DNA of 15,473 nt from Paracoccaceae bacterium (GCA_007120685.1 SKNG01000449.1:1-15473), one strand, 5' to 3'; counted from the stretch's first letter, positions 1 to 7,516 are shown. Notes: generated from the letters alone by a model not told the origin. Translations and numbers: made by a program.

Positions 1-38
1 GGATGGGGTGGCCCCCGGGGCCGGCGTGGCGGGGCGGA

Positions 39-2252
39 TCAGCCTTCGAGGCGCGCCAGGTCGGCGACCTGCAGGCAGGTGGCGCGGATGCGGTGCAGGA
101 GGTTCAGCCGGTTGCGGCGCAGGATGGCGCTGTCGGTGTTGATCTGCACAGCCTCGAAGAAGGCGTCGATGGGGGCACGCAGCGCGGCCATGGCGGCCAT
201 GGCGGTGGGGAAATCCTCGGCCTGCATGGCCGGCGCGATGGTCGCTTCGGCCTTATCGAGCGCGGTGAAAAGGGTGGTTTCTTCGGGTGTTTCGGCGAGT
301 TTGGGGTCGGGGCCGAAGGAGTATTCGACGCCGTCCTTTGCCTCGGCCTGGGTGAGGATGTTGTTGGCGCGGCGGAAGCCCTGGATGAGGTTTTCGCCGT
401 CGTCGGTTTTCAGGAAGGCGGAGAGGGCCTCGGCGCGGGTGACGAGGAGGGTGAGGTCGTCATTGCCGGGCATGGCGAGGCAGGCGTCGATGACATCGTG
501 GCGGATGCCCTGGTCGCGGAGATGGACCTTGAGGCGGTCGTGGAGGAAGGAGAGGAGGTCAGAAATGATCTCTGCATTCTTGCCCTTTTCACGAAGAGCA
601 CTCATCACAGACGTGATATGCTCAACTTTCTCTTTTCTCGCCCTTCTGTCGTCGTCGGGATCGCTGAGGCCGTGTCCAGCGTGCCTCAATGCTGCTCCTG
701 CGCTCTCGAGCATCGCCTTGTAGAGTGCACTTCGCAGCCGCATCGGTTGGGCGAGTTGGTTTGAATTTTCGAGGCGGATCACTCCGAGTGCCGCCCGCCG
801 CAGGGCGTAGGGGTCTTTGCTGCCGGTGGGTTTCTCGTCGATGGCCCAGAATCCGGTCAGCGTGTCGATCTTGTCGGCCAGCGCCACCGTGACCGAGACC
901 GGGTTGGTGGGCACGCTGTCGCCCGGGCCGAGGGGCTGGTAGTGTTCGCGGCAGGCTAGCGCCACGGCCTCGGGCAGGGGATTTCCGTCGGGCTGGGGGG
1001 CGCGGGCGTAGTAGAGGCCCATGGTGCCCTGAAGCTCCGGGAACTCGCCGACCATGTCCGAGCGCAGGTCGGCCTTCGCCACACGGGCGGCCAGGGCGGC
1101 CTGATCGGCGTCGGCACCGACTAGGGGGGCGATCTCTCGGGCCAGGGCCTCGATGCGACTTATGCGATCTTTCTGGCTGCCAAGCTTGTTATGGAAGGTG
1201 ACGTTGGCCAAGCCCTCGGCCATGCCCTCCAGCCCGATCTGTCTGACATTGCGAAGATCGTTTTCCCAGAAGAACTTGGCGTCCGAAAGGCGCGCCGCCA
1301 GCACCTTGCGGTTGCCGGCCAGGATGGTGGCGCCGGCATCCGCGGTCTCTCGGTTGGCGACTGTCACAAATCGAACAATCTGGCCAGTCTTCGGGTCGCG
1401 CAGGGAGAAGAACTTCTGATGCTCGCGCATCGAGGTCTGCAGCACCTCGGGCGGCAGGTCCAGGAACTGCGCCCCGATCTCGCCCACCAGCACCACGGGC
1501 CATTCGACCAGCCCCGCCACCTCGGCCAGCAGGGCACCGTCCTCGACAGGCTCCAGCCCCAGGGCAAAGGCGCGCTGGGCGATCTCATGCGCGATCAGGT
1601 CCATGCGGTCCTGCGCGTCCAGCACCACGAAGGCGCGCTTCAGCTTTGCCGCGTAATCCTCGAAACCCATTACCGAAAACCGGCCCGGGGCCATGAAGCG
1701 GTGGCCCTCGGTCACGTCGCCGGCGGTGATCCCGTCCACCGTCAGCGGCACCACCTGCGCGCCGGCCTCGTCGCTGAGCAAACACAGGATCGAATGCAGC
1801 GGCCGCACCCAGCGCAGCGAGCCCGACCCCCAGCGCATCGATTTCGGCCAGGGGAAGGCGCGGATCACGCCCTCCAGCACCTCGGCCAGGATGGTGGCGG
1901 CGGGGCGGCCGGGCTGTTCGATCACCGCCAGATAGAAGGCGCCCTTCCTGTCCTCGCGCGTTTGCAACTGATCCGGCGTCAGCCCGGTCGAGCGCAGGAA
2001 CCCCGCCAGCGCCTTTTCCGGCGCATCGACCTTCGGCCCCTTGCGTTCCTCGCGCCGCGTGGGGCTTTCCGCCGCCAGCCCCTCGATCGCCAGTGTCAGC
2101 CGGCGCGGCGTGGCATAGGCGCGGGCATGGGCATAGGTCAGCCCCGCCGCCAGCAACCCCTTGGTGACCAGCCGTTTCAGGTCATCGGATGCGCGGGCCT
2201 GCATGCGGGCGGGGATTTCCTCGGAAAAGAGTTCGATCAGGGCGTCGGGCAT
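39..2252 (-). CDS. glyS: glycine--tRNA ligase, beta subunit
   Basis: Beta subunit of the bacterial alpha2-beta2 glycyl-tRNA synthetase, which binds tRNA-Gly and works with GlyQ to charge it in the cytoplasm. The N-terminus (MPDALIELFSEEIPARMQ) and internal stretches such as GENLIQGFRRANNI are typical of GlyS. The C-terminal part, ending NRLNLLHRIR..VADLARLEG, is the anticodon-binding region. I chose the ATG at 2252 (737 aa) because the family starts at MPDALIELFSEEIP; the frame stays open for 20 more codons upstream, but those residues are low-complexity and look non-coding. AAGG lies 6 nt before this ATG. It is the last gene of the glyQ operon, 19 bp after the DUF6446-like gene. Residues about 495-570 (roughly bases 540-770) are coded by DNA near 50-55% GC, well below the flanks, and look like a variable insertion (see findings). 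Confidence 0.97.
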   Translation of the reverse strand: MPDALIELFSEEIPARMQARASDDLKRLVTKGLLAAGLTYAHARAYATPRRLTLAIEGLAAESPTRREERKGPKVDAPEKALAGFLRSTGLTPDQLQTREDRKGAFYLAVIEQPGRPAATILAEVLEGVIRAFPWPKSMRWGSGSLRWVRPLHSILCLLSDEAGAQVVPLTVDGITAGDVTEGHRFMAPGRFSVMGFEDYAAKLKRAFVVLDAQDRMDLIAHEIAQRAFALGLEPVEDGALLAEVAGLVEWPVVLVGEIGAQFLDLPPEVLQTSMREHQKFFSLRDPKTGQIVRFVTVANRETADAGATILAGNRKVLAARLSDAKFFWENDLRNVRQIGLEGMAEGLANVTFHNKLGSQKDRISRIEALAREIAPLVGADADQAALAARVAKADLRSDMVGEFPELQGTMGLYYARAPQPDGNPLPEAVALACREHYQPLGPGDSVPTNPVSVTVALADKIDTLTGFWAIDEKPTGSKDPYALRRAALGVIRLENSNQLAQPMRLRSALYKAMLESAGAALRHAGHGLSDPDDDRRARKEKVEHITSVMSALREKGKNAEIISDLLSFLHDRLKVHLRDQGIRHDVIDACLAMPGNDDLTLLVTRAEALSAFLKTDDGENLIQGFRRANNILTQAEAKDGVEYSFGPDPKLAETPEETTLFTALDKAEATIAPAMQAEDFPTAMAAMAALRAPIDAFFEAVQINTDSAILRRNRLNLLHRIRATCLQVADLARLEG

Positions 2253-2271
2253 GGGAAACCTTGCGGGAAAG

Positions 2272-2769
2272 TCAGGGGGCGGGCGGGCAATCGGCGGGCA
2301 GGGGGCGGCCATCGAAATGAGCCTGGCCGCAGGCGTTCATCTGTGCCCAGAGATAGCCGCGGCCATCGGGGTAGAGCGCCAGCACGCGGTCAAAGCCCCA
2401 CACGAAATTGCCTTCGACAAGATGCGCCGTGGCGCGGCCGGCGTCCAGGTTGGCGGTCAGCGCGCCGGCGTCGAAGCAGGAGAACCAGCCCGGCGCATGC
2501 AGCGGGGTGGGCGCGGGGTAGGGGGGCAGGTCCGGCACCGGGGGCGGCACGGTGAAACAGGCGCGCAGGCGCAGGGGCGAGCTGTCGGAGTCGATGCCGT
2601 CGAAATCGGCGATGGAAAGCCGGGTGGTGGTGCCGTCCGGCAGGGCCAGGGTCAGGTTGCTGCGGGGTTCCAGCCGGTCATAGAGGGCGTGGACCTGAAA
2701 GTAGTACATCGCCCCGCCGGCAAGAGCGGCGGCGAGCAGCAGGAAGAGGGCGATCAGCTTGCCGGTCAC
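2272..2769 (-). CDS. DUF6446-like small membrane-anchored protein
   Basis: Protein of 165 aa with no known function. I recognise it as resembling the DUF6446 proteins that sit between glyQ and glyS in Rhodobacterales. The N-terminus (residues 5-23, LIALFLLLAAALAGGAMYY) is one hydrophobic segment, so it is probably an inner-membrane anchor with about 140 residues in the periplasm. The soluble part has four cysteines (71, 98, 147, 161) that could form disulfides. The start is GTG at 2769; its bases overlap the glyQ stop as GTGA, a 4-nt overlap that predicts translational coupling. A longer ATG-started frame (from 2919) would overlap glyQ by over 150 bp and adds only Arg-rich residues, so I reject it. 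The stop is 19 bp before glyS. A role in glycylation is not implied by the sequence; only the conserved position suggests a link. Confidence 0.85.
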   Translation of the reverse strand: MTGKLIALFLLLAAALAGGAMYYFQVHALYDRLEPRSNLTLALPDGTTTRLSIADFDGIDSDSSPLRLRACFTVPPPVPDLPPYPAPTPLHAPGWFSCFDAGALTANLDAGRATAHLVEGNFVWGFDRVLALYPDGRGYLWAQMNACGQAHFDGRPLPADCPPAP

Positions 2770-3698
2770 GCGGCCGCCCCGCCGGCCTCGGTCGTCACGA
2801 AGGCATCGGCGCATTGCCTGGCCAGCGCCCGCACCCGGCCGATATAGGCCTGCCGCTCGGTGACCGAGATCACGCCGCGGGCATCGAGCAGGTTGAAAAG
2901 ATGCGAGGCCTTGATGCACTGGTCATAGGCGGGATGCGCCATGGTGATGCGCCGGCCCGCGCCATCCTCGGCTGCCGCCGAGAGGATACGCTCGCATTCG
3001 GCTTCGGCGTCCTTGAAGTGCTGGAACAGCATCTCGGTATCGGCCTGGTCGAAGTTCCAGCGGGAGTATTCCTGCTCGGTCTGGCGGAAGACATCGCCAT
3101 AGGTCAGGGGGATGGGCGCATCCGGGTCGTTGAAGGGCATGTCCATCACGTGATCCACGCCCAGCACATACATCGCCAGCCGTTCCAGCCCATAAGTCAA
3201 CTCGCCCGAGACGGGCCGGCAGTCATGCCCCCCGACCTGCTGGAAATAGGTGAACTGGCTGACCTCCATCCCGTCGCACCAGACCTCCCATCCCAGGCCC
3301 CAGGCGCCCAGGGTGGGGGATTCCCAGTCGTCTTCCACAAAGCGGATGTCATGTAGGGCATCGTCGATGCCGATGGCGCGAAGCGAGCCCAGATACAGCG
3401 CCTGCAGGTCCGGCGGCGAGGGTTTGATCAGCACCTGATACTGGTAGTAGTGCTGCAGCCGGTTGGGGTTCTCGCCATAACGCCCGTCGGTGGGCCGTCG
3501 CGAGGGCTGGACATAGGCCGCGGCCCAGGGGCGGCTGCCCAGCGCGCGCAGGGTAGTGGCCGGGTGGAAGGTGCCGGCGCCGACCTCCATGTCATAGGGC
3601 TGCAGGATCGCGCAGCCCCGCGCGGCCCAGTAGCTTTGCAGGCGGAGGATGAGTTCCTGGAAACTGCGCGGGCGCTGGGTCGGGGTGGTCTGGGTCAT
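2766..3698 (-). CDS. glyQ: glycine--tRNA ligase, alpha subunit
   Basis: Catalytic class II subunit of heterotetrameric glycyl-tRNA synthetase, which forms glycyl-adenylate and charges tRNA-Gly together with GlyS. At 310 aa it has the normal family length. It carries the family hallmarks in order: SFQELILRLQSYWAARGCAI and LQPYDMEVGAGTFHPAT (residues about 12-47), YVQPSRRPTDGRYGENPNRL (about 62-81), WEVWCDGMEVSQFTYFQQ and SGELTYGLERLAMY (the class II motif 3 region). The ATG at 3698 is preceded by a purine-rich AGAGAA. It is the first gene of the operon glyQ - DUF6446-like gene - glyS, and its stop overlaps the next start by 4 nt. Transcription probably starts near 3764 from the promoter at 3771-3799. 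Confidence 0.98.
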   Translation of the reverse strand: MTQTTPTQRPRSFQELILRLQSYWAARGCAILQPYDMEVGAGTFHPATTLRALGSRPWAAAYVQPSRRPTDGRYGENPNRLQHYYQYQVLIKPSPPDLQALYLGSLRAIGIDDALHDIRFVEDDWESPTLGAWGLGWEVWCDGMEVSQFTYFQQVGGHDCRPVSGELTYGLERLAMYVLGVDHVMDMPFNDPDAPIPLTYGDVFRQTEQEYSRWNFDQADTEMLFQHFKDAEAECERILSAAAEDGAGRRITMAHPAYDQCIKASHLFNLLDARGVISVTERQAYIGRVRALARQCADAFVTTEAGGAAA

Positions 3699-3770
3699 TG
3701 GCGTTCTCTGGCGGTTATTCCCGGCCCGCCGTGGGCGGTACGGCCGGAGGGGCGCGTGTGCCCTCGCGCC

Positions 3771-3799
3771 TCTTAGGCAAGCGCCGGGGTCTGGTCAAT
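3771..3799 (-). promoter_or_regulatory. predicted promoter of the glyQ-DUF6446-glyS operon
   Basis: Read on the minus strand: -35 ATTGAC (3794-3799), a 17-bp spacer, and -10 CTAAGA (3771-3776). This fits the alphaproteobacterial housekeeping pattern (CTTGAC-like then CTAAGA/TATA-like) and shares its -10 box exactly with the promoter proposed for valS. The predicted start near 3764 gives a 5' leader of about 65 nt containing a small CCGCC-GTG-GGCGG hairpin at 3726-3738. Confidence 0.6.
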
Positions 3800-3941
3800 G
3801 TCGTCGGCGGCTCTCGCTCGGCGACACAGGGCCTTGCCTTGGCGAAGCCAAGCCACTAACCGTTTTGTTATCTGTAAGAAAATCCGTTGCTGCTAGGGTC
3901 TTTGCTGCGACAGGATACAAGCAACAGTAAATGGGACAGTC

Positions 3942-5753
3942 GTGACAGATCGTATCTTCAAGGCCGCGCTGGCCGCTCTCGCCCTTGCCTTGCTCCTGCC
4001 TTCGGCAGCAACAGCACAGCAACGCTACTGGGTGCAGATGGAAGCGCATGCCACCATCCGAACGGCGCTGGAGTTCGCGCGCCGCTACGAACAATCGGTT
4101 GGCAATGTCGCCGGGTTCCGCCTTCTTGGCGGCTGGTATGCGCTGGCCGCCGGCCCTTTTGACACGCCTGCAGAGGCCGAAGCCCTGCGCCGTGACCTGA
4201 CGGCGCGCGGGGTGATCCGCTCGGATGCCTATGTCACCGACAGCAGTATTTATGGCGAGCGGTTCTGGCCCGAGGACGGCGCGCCGCCCGCCCCGCCCCC
4301 CGCCGCCGCGCAGGCGCCCGAACCTGAGCCCGCGCCCGATACTACGGCAGCCGCGCCCGCGCCCCCCGCGCTGGAAGAAGCCGCCCCGGAAGAGCCCGCC
4401 GCCCCGGCGGTTGCCGAGATCCCCGAGGAAACCCTGCCCGAGGCGCGGCGCAACGAGGCCGCGCTGACCCGCGACGAGCGCGCCGAGATTCAGATCGCGC
4501 TGGCCTGGTTCGGCCATTACGCGATGGCAATCGACGCCGCCTTCGGCCCCGGCACGCGCCGCGCCATGCAGGCCTGGCAGCAGGCCGAGGGGCTGGAGCC
4601 GACCGGCGTGCTGACCACCCGCCAGCGCGCGCAACTGCTACAGGATTACTACGACGCGCTGGCCCGCTACGGGTTTGCCGAACTCAGCGACGATACCATT
4701 GGCATCCAGATCACCCTGCCGATGGCGATGCTGGAATTCAGCCGCTATGAGAGCCCGTTTGCGCATTTCGACGAGGCCAATGACAGCGGCATGCGGGTCC
4801 TTCTGATCAGCCAGGAGGGCACGCAGGCCACGCTCTTCGGGCTTTACGAGATCATGCAGACGCTGGAGGTGATCCCGCTGGAGGGCCGGCGCGAGCGGCG
4901 CGGCAACGGCTTCCTGCTGACCGGCCAGTCGGAGACGGCGCGCGCGCATGCCGTGGCGCAGTATCGCGGCGGCGAGATCAAGGGCTGGGTGCTTCTGTGG
5001 GAGCCGCGCGCCGACGAGGATGCGGCGCTGGTGCTGTCGACGATGGAAGACTCCTTCCGCCCGCTACCCGGGGTGCTGCCCAGCGCCACGGGGGCCGGCA
5101 TTTCGGCCGTGTCGCGGCGCGAGTTGCTGGCCGGGCTGGAGGTGCGCCGCCCGGTGCGCTCGCGCTCTGGCTTCTTCGTCGATGCCGTGGGCACCGTCGT
5201 CACCACCGCCGAAGCGGTGGACGGCTGCGGCCGCGTCACCATCGACGAGGCCTATGAGGCGGAAGTCCGGCTGCTGGACGACGACGCCGGCATCGCGGTG
5301 CTTTCGCCACAGACGCCGCTGGTGCCGCTGGCCTTTGCCCAGTTTGCCGGTGCGGATCCGGGGCTGGATGCGGCGGTGCGAGTCTCGGGCTTTTCCTATC
5401 AGGACACGCTGACCCGGCCCATCATCACCTTCGGTCAACTGGCCGACACGCAGGGGCTGAACGGCGAGGCCAGCCTGCGCCGGCTGGCGATCGAGGTGCA
5501 GCCGGGCGACAGTGGCGGCCCGGTCTTCGACAACAGGGGCGCGGTGATGGGCATGCTCTTGCCGCGCATGGACCAACCCGGTCGCCTGATGCCGGAGGAC
5601 GTGCATTTCGCGCTCTCGGCCGAGGCGGTGATGCAGGCGCTGGAAAGTGCCCAGCGCCGCGGCGCACTGAGCCGAGAGAACGCCACCATGCCGGCCGAAA
5701 CCCTGACCCGCGTCTCGGCCGATCTGACGGTGCTGGTTTCCTGCTGGAACTGA
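3942..5753 (+). CDS. exported SPOR-like / peptidoglycan-binding / trypsin-like protein, probable pseudoprotease
   Basis: Protein of 603 aa starting at GTG 3942, with GGGA just upstream. Residues 1-25 form a signal peptide (FKAALAALALALLLPSAATA, cleavage before QQRYW), so the protein acts in the periplasm. Domains in order: a SPOR-like repeat (27-105; WVQMEA..., GGWYALAAGPFDTPAEAEAL), a Pro/Ala/Glu-rich linker (111-167), a peptidoglycan-binding domain (about 175-238; IQIALAWFGHYAMAIDAAFGPGTRRAMQAWQ), a domain I do not recognise (about 250-380), and a chymotrypsin-fold domain (about 408-580) with GDSGGP (Ser524). The His-bearing motif reads VVTTAEAVDGC, with Glu424 where His is expected. The Asp-bearing motif reads DDDAGIAVL, with Gly450 where Asp is expected. 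Only two cysteines are present (429, 601). It may bind peptidoglycan as a scaffold or sensor; an active protease seems unlikely from these motifs. Transcribed divergently from glyQ; no convincing promoter found. Confidence 0.9.
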   Translation: MTDRIFKAALAALALALLLPSAATAQQRYWVQMEAHATIRTALEFARRYEQSVGNVAGFRLLGGWYALAAGPFDTPAEAEALRRDLTARGVIRSDAYVTDSSIYGERFWPEDGAPPAPPPAAAQAPEPEPAPDTTAAAPAPPALEEAAPEEPAAPAVAEIPEETLPEARRNEAALTRDERAEIQIALAWFGHYAMAIDAAFGPGTRRAMQAWQQAEGLEPTGVLTTRQRAQLLQDYYDALARYGFAELSDDTIGIQITLPMAMLEFSRYESPFAHFDEANDSGMRVLLISQEGTQATLFGLYEIMQTLEVIPLEGRRERRGNGFLLTGQSETARAHAVAQYRGGEIKGWVLLWEPRADEDAALVLSTMEDSFRPLPGVLPSATGAGISAVSRRELLAGLEVRRPVRSRSGFFVDAVGTVVTTAEAVDGCGRVTIDEAYEAEVRLLDDDAGIAVLSPQTPLVPLAFAQFAGADPGLDAAVRVSGFSYQDTLTRPIITFGQLADTQGLNGEASLRRLAIEVQPGDSGGPVFDNRGAVMGMLLPRMDQPGRLMPEDVHFALSAEAVMQALESAQRRGALSRENATMPAETLTRVSADLTVLVSCWN

Positions 5754-5784
5754 GCGCGCCGATACGGTCCCCCGCGCGCCGCCC

Positions 5785-5813
5785 CTTTCCGGCGCTGCGC
5801 GGGGCGGTTATAT
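5785..5813 (+). promoter_or_regulatory. predicted promoter of rimO
   Basis: -35-like CTTTCC (5785-5790), 17-bp spacer, -10 TTATAT (5808-5813). The predicted transcription start is about 5820-5821, on the rimO ATG, implying a leaderless or nearly leaderless mRNA. The -35 lies in a 14-mer (CGCCGCCCCTTTCC, 5777-5790) that recurs exactly upstream of valS at 12445-12458. The -10 box overlaps another in-frame ATG at 5812, which argues against that codon as the start. Confidence 0.5.
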
Positions 5814-5820
5814 GCGCGCC

Positions 5821-7218
5821 ATGTCCGATGCCGACCGCCTGAACCCGCCCAGTCTGCGCCCTGATCTGGCACCACAGCCCCGGCTGCCCGATGCCGCGCA
5901 CCCCGTCCCGCGCCGCTCCGGCCAGCCCAGCATTGGCATGGTCTCGCTGGGCTGTCCCAAGGCGCTGGTCGACAGCGAGCGCATCCTCACCCGCCTGCGC
6001 GCCGAGGGCTATGCGATCAGCCCCGATTACGCCGGCGCCGATGCGGTGATCGTCAACACCTGCGGCTTTCTGGATTCGGCCAAGGCCGAAAGCCTGGAAG
6101 CCATCGGCGAGGCACTCACTGAGAACGGCCGCGTCATCGTCACCGGCTGCCTCGGCGCCGAGCCGGACTACATCACTGGCGCGCACCCCAGGGTGCTGGC
6201 CGTCACCGGCCCGCACCAATACGAGGCGGTGCTCGACGCCGTCCACGCCGCCGTCCCGCCCGCGCCGGACCCGTTCGTCGACCTGATCCCGGAACAGGGC
6301 ATCAAGCTGACACCGCGCCATTACAGCTATCTGAAGATATCCGAAGGCTGCAACCACGCCTGCCGCTTCTGCATCATCCCGGCCATGCGCGGGCGTCTGC
6401 AAAGCCGCCCCGCCCATGCGGTGATCCGCGAGGCCGAGAAACTGGTCGCCGCCGGGGTGCGCGAACTCCTCGTGATCAGCCAGGATACCTCGGCCTACGG
6501 GCTGGATCTGAAACACGCCACCGAACGCGGCCACCGCGCCCATATCACCGACCTCGCGCGCGATCTCGGCTCCCTCGGCGCCTGGGTCCGGCTGCATTAT
6601 GTCTATCCGTATCCCCATGTGCGCGAGCTGATCCCGCTGATGGCCGACGGGCTGGTGCTGCCCTATCTGGATATCCCCTTCCAGCACGCCCACCCCGAGA
6701 CGCTCAAACGCATGGCCCGCCCGGCGGCGTCCGAGCGCACGCTGGAGCGTATCGCCGAGTGGCGGGCAATCTGCCCAAACATCACCCTGCGCTCCACCTT
6801 CATCGTCGGCTACCCGGGCGAGACCGAGGGGGAATTCCAGACCCTGCTGGACTGGCTCGACGCGGCGCAACTGGACCGCGTGGGCTGCTTCCAATACGAA
6901 AACGTGGCCGGCGCGCGCTCGAACGCCCTGCCGGACCATGTGCCGGCAGAGGTGAAGCAGGACCGCTGGAACCGCTTCATGGAAAAGGCGCAGGCGATCT
7001 CGGCCGCTAAACTCGCGGCCAGGGTCGGCCGCCGCCTGCCCGTGATCGTCGATAGCGTTGATGCCGAGGGCGCCACCTGCCGCACCATGGCCGACGCGCC
7101 GGAAATCGACGGCAATCTCTTCATCGACGCGGGCTTCGAAAACCTCACCCCCGGCGATCTCGTCACCGTCGAGGTCGAGGAAGCCAGCGACTATGACCTC
7201 TGGGGCCGCCCGGTCTGA
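5821..7218 (+). CDS. rimO: ribosomal protein S12 methylthiotransferase RimO
   Basis: Radical SAM enzyme that adds a methylthio group to the beta-carbon of a conserved aspartate of ribosomal protein S12 (Asp88 in E. coli). From ATG 5821 it is 465 aa. The N-terminal MTTase domain supplies the three cysteines of the auxiliary 4Fe-4S cluster: Cys45 (LGCPK), Cys81 (NTCGF) and Cys110 (GCLG). The radical SAM cluster motif CNHACRFC gives Cys177, Cys181 and Cys184. A C-terminal TRAM domain (about 397-465) ends EVEEASDYDLWGRPV and binds the S12 substrate in this family. The VSLGCPKALVDSE signature favours RimO over MiaB. An in-frame ATG at 5812 would add MRA, but the predicted -10 box covers it. Monocistronic as far as visible, 67 bp after the pseudoprotease gene and convergent with the catabolic operon. 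Confidence 0.97.
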   Translation: MSDADRLNPPSLRPDLAPQPRLPDAAHPVPRRSGQPSIGMVSLGCPKALVDSERILTRLRAEGYAISPDYAGADAVIVNTCGFLDSAKAESLEAIGEALTENGRVIVTGCLGAEPDYITGAHPRVLAVTGPHQYEAVLDAVHAAVPPAPDPFVDLIPEQGIKLTPRHYSYLKISEGCNHACRFCIIPAMRGRLQSRPAHAVIREAEKLVAAGVRELLVISQDTSAYGLDLKHATERGHRAHITDLARDLGSLGAWVRLHYVYPYPHVRELIPLMADGLVLPYLDIPFQHAHPETLKRMARPAASERTLERIAEWRAICPNITLRSTFIVGYPGETEGEFQTLLDWLDAAQLDRVGCFQYENVAGARSNALPDHVPAEVKQDRWNRFMEKAQAISAAKLAARVGRRLPVIVDSVDAEGATCRTMADAPEIDGNLFIDAGFENLTPGDLVTVEVEEASDYDLWGRPV

Positions 7219-7242
7219 ACATCCGTGCCCAAAACGCCCCGC

Positions 7243-7308
7243 CCCTCTTTGCTCTTCAAATATCCCGGGGGGTGAGCCGCGCAGCGGCGAGGGGGGCAGC
7301 GCCCCCCT
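7243..7308 (-). repeat. intergenic modular hairpin repeat, copy 1
   Basis: Between the convergent ends of rimO and the DUF2783 gene. Read on the minus strand it contains an 8-bp hairpin (7290-7308), a second small hairpin GCCGC-GCA-GCGGC (7276-7288), and then a block of about 30 bp beginning TCACCCCCCGGGATATTTG and ending AGCAAAGAGG. The same order (hairpin, then TCACCCC block ending in GCAAAATGAGG-like sequence) occurs at 10801-10877 on the plus strand, and a weaker version at 11496-11567. Confidence 0.6.
7290..7308. terminator. possible bidirectional hairpin terminator
   Basis: Perfect 8-bp stem AGGGGGGC-AGC-GCCCCCCT between two convergent transcription units. It could help end both transcripts, but there is no T-tract on either side, so a classical intrinsic terminator is not shown. 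It is also part of the repeat copy at 7243-7308. Confidence 0.35.
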
Positions 7309-7324
7309 GCCTTGCCTCGCCTCC

Positions 7325-7513
7325 CTATACCTCGGCCAGCGCCAAGGCCTCGGCGATCGCTTCCCTGTCGCCGACATGGTTCATCAGGATCAGGATCAAC
7401 CGCGCGTTGAAGGCGTCGCTTTCCTCCTTGGTTTTGCCCTCATGGGCATGGATCAGCATGTCATAAACATCATCGGGTGCTGCCAGATTGCGGGTGGTAT
7501 TCAGCATGCCCAT
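7325..7513 (-). CDS. DUF2783 domain-containing small protein
   Basis: Protein of 62 aa (starts MGMLNTTRNLAAPDD, ends EAIAEALALAEV), matching my recollection of the DUF2783 family: small acidic helical proteins encoded next to FAD monooxygenases in proteobacteria. Function unknown; no transmembrane segment or catalytic motif is visible, and a role as a small accessory subunit of the oxygenase is inference. The start at 7513 is well supported: a strong Shine-Dalgarno AAGGAGG lies 8 nt upstream, inside the end of the monooxygenase gene. Only 3 bp separate the two genes, so they are co-transcribed and this is the last gene of the operon. An in-frame ATG two codons later is possible but less well spaced. 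Confidence 0.85.
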   Translation of the reverse strand: MGMLNTTRNLAAPDDVYDMLIHAHEGKTKEESDAFNARLILILMNHVGDREAIAEALALAEV

Positions 7514-7516
7514 CGC

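Noticed and set aside
10..22. Hairpin GGCCC-CCG-GGGCC after glyS as a terminator
   Set aside because: Short stem, no T-run in the direction of transcription, and too close to the window edge to judge.
1191..2555. 454-codon plus-strand frame opposite glyS
   Set aside because: Antisense to a clear glyS; its protein is His/Gln/Arg-rich without domain features.
3699..3764. Riboswitch or T-box in the glyQ leader
   Set aside because: The leader is about 65 nt with only one small hairpin; no glycine-aptamer or T-box sequence is present, and T-boxes are not expected in this group.
3838..3852. Hairpin CTTGGC-GAA-GCCAAG between glyQ and the pseudoprotease gene
   Set aside because: Six-bp stem outside the predicted glyQ leader with no T-tract or known regulator pattern; could be chance.
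5425..7377. 650-codon open frame on the minus strand across rimO
   Set aside because: Antisense shadow of rimO, which has all cluster cysteines and a TRAM domain; the antisense product has no recognisable domain.
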